The notes beneath the pieces were generated by a model, which did no database searches, was not told the origin of the DNA, and saw only the letters and a program-made list of their open reading frames with translations. A stretch of DNA of 6,522 nucleotides from JBBQNJ01 sp038329845 (GTDB taxonomy: Bacteria > Planctomycetota > Phycisphaerae > Tepidisphaerales > Tepidisphaeraceae): assembly GCA_038329845.1 (NCBI GenBank), contig JBBQNJ010000126.1:1-6522 (forward strand), given 5' to 3'. The translations under genes were made by a program, and so were the position numbers. This document shows positions 6,033 through 6,522 of this stretch, piece after piece (within the stretch, counting starts at the first letter, position 1; each line of letters begins with the position of its first letter).

Positions 6033-6116
6033 ATGGTGAACATGGCAGAACAAGAGATTCAAGCGGACAAAGTCCCAATCTGGTCGGGCTGGGATTCCAG
6101 AGATTCATGCGCATGA
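6033..6116 (+). CDS. Possible 27-aa leader peptide or frameshifted start of the next gene
   Basis: The short frame begins MVNMAEQEIQADKVPIWSG and is preceded by GGAGG at 6019-6023 with nine bases of spacing, the best ribosome binding site in this region. Its TGA overlaps an ATG of the following frame as ATGA (6113-6116). Codon third positions look more gene-like here than in the other frame over the same bases. Either this is a small coupled upstream gene, or a one-base indel around 6085-6105 has split the true N-terminus from the downstream protein. No family is recognised. Confidence 0.35.
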   Translation: MVNMAEQEIQADKVPIWSGWDSRDSCA

Positions 6117-6334
6117 GCGGGTTCCGGCGGTACAAGCTCATCCACTTGAACAACAGTGAGATCGAGCGCAAAGCTTCGGAACTCATCGATGCTAGCAAAC
6201 TATTGAGCAACCGCGACCTGTGGATGGCGAGCTTTAAGGCGACCATCGAGCGCGTCCGCCATTGGTGCGGCCAACTCGGCGCGCAGATTCAACTCGCGCT
6301 CGTGGACATCCGCACCCACAAGATTATCTTCTAC
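6107..6334 (+). pseudogene. Unknown protein, interrupted by the IS66-type element
   Basis: The frame encodes MRMSGFRRYKLIHLNNSEIE and on to IRTHKIIFYV, about 76 residues, before reaching the putative insertion end; beyond that it would only read the complement of the transposase. The composition (helical, charged, no signal peptide or membrane segment) and GC-rich third positions suggest a real gene. I do not recognise the family. Starts at 6107 or 6113 are possible; the latter overlaps the stop of the short upstream frame. The same frame is open back to an ATG at 6017, but codon usage there is poor. The C-terminal part, if it survives, lies beyond the other end of the insertion sequence, outside the window. 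Confidence 0.5.
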
Positions 6335-6522
6335 GTAACACTTCACCCATCTGCCGCGACCGGCTCCGGTAGCGGGGGGAACTGGCCGGTGATCAGCAGC
6401 TCACGCAACGCCGAAACGATCGTCGTCGAGGGGTTGTGGCCGCGAAGTTTCAACGTGCGGAACACGCTCATCAACACGCCCTGCGTTTGCGCCCCTTCAT
6501 CACTGCGGTTGCACAGAATGTT
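6335..6522 (-). mobile_element. IS66-family insertion sequence, right end (partial)
   Basis: The plus strand at 6335 reads GTAACACTTCACCC. IS66-family elements characteristically begin with GTAA inverted repeats and make 8-bp target duplications. The transposase stop codon is eight bases inside this proposed end. The flanking octamer TCTTCTAC (6327-6334) would be one copy of the target duplication; the other copy and the left inverted repeat are outside the window. Confidence 0.55.
6343..6522 (-). CDS. IS66-family transposase, C-terminal 59 residues (partial)
   Basis: The frame enters from the right edge and reads CNRSDEGAQTQGVLMSVFRT, then LKLRGHNPSTTIVSALRELL, ending with QFPPLPEPVAADG and a TGA. 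This resembles the C-terminal tail of a subgroup of IS66 DDE transposases (NRSDxGAxTQ, LMSxFRTLKxRG, TGxLPPLP). The tail follows the catalytic core and contains no DDE residue itself. The assignment is by recall of the tail pattern, supported by the GTAA terminus just beyond the stop. The rest of the gene and the accessory tnpA/tnpB frames would lie to the right. Confidence 0.7.
   Translation of the reverse strand, partial: NILCNRSDEGAQTQGVLMSVFRTLKLRGHNPSTTIVSALRELLITGQFPPLPEPVAADG

Noticed and set aside
5827..6033. Plus-strand 68-codon frame beginning inside repeat copy C
   Set aside because: It starts in the repeat core, has no good ribosome binding site, crosses the TATAAT box and has no domain; judged non-coding.
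1..6522. CRISPR array, tRNA or rRNA genes
   Set aside because: No regularly spaced direct repeats with unique spacers, and no tRNA or rRNA signatures were seen by eye on either strand.

Overview
The window is GC-rich bacterial DNA, most likely from the Planctomycetota. This is inferred from the style of the genes: a REP-associated transposase (RAYT), a very long DUF2339 membrane protein with a Pro/Ala-rich N-terminus, a class II-type HDAC-like amidohydrolase, a PilZ-like protein, an antitoxin/PIN pair ending in a planctomycete-like tail, and an IS66-type transposase end. No search was run, so the phylum is an inference.

Layout, left to right. Positions 1-380 (minus strand) hold a toxin-antitoxin pair: a 76-aa antitoxin overlapping by ATGA the start of a PIN-domain (VapC-like) toxin that runs off the left edge. 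Directly upstream of the antitoxin, 384-683 (minus) is a 3'-truncated RAYT that keeps its HUH motif but lacks the region of the catalytic tyrosine. Its stop codon falls inside the antitoxin's ribosome binding site. Positions 684-850 are non-coding, with a cluster of hairpins just before the next gene.

Positions 851-3886 (plus) encode a 1011-aa DUF2339 multi-pass membrane protein, with three in-frame 42-bp tandem repeats in one loop. It converges with, and overlaps by 47 bp, an intact 339-aa HDAC-family zinc deacetylase at 3840-4859 (minus). Positions 4860-5167 are intergenic: a TATAAT box for the deacetylase, then a repeat element containing an 8-bp tandem array. Positions 5168-5620 (minus) encode a 150-aa PilZ-like protein. 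The 5621-6032 gap holds two inverted, diverged copies of the same repeat element and a TATAAT box facing right.

At the right end, a plus-strand gene of unknown function, possibly preceded by a 27-codon leader overlapping it by ATGA, appears to be cut by an IS66-family insertion. The element's GTAA terminus is placed at 6335 and its transposase C-terminus lies on the minus strand to the window edge.

The genes do not form an obvious pathway or defence system. The left end is a toxin-antitoxin/transposase scar, the middle is ordinary chromosomal genes in convergent arrangement, and the right end is a fresh-looking IS insertion. The most distinctive content is the non-coding repeat structure: one diverged element family present three times within 800 bp with different numbers of an octamer, plus intragenic repeat expansion in the membrane protein. 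I did not find convincing evidence of a wholly new system.
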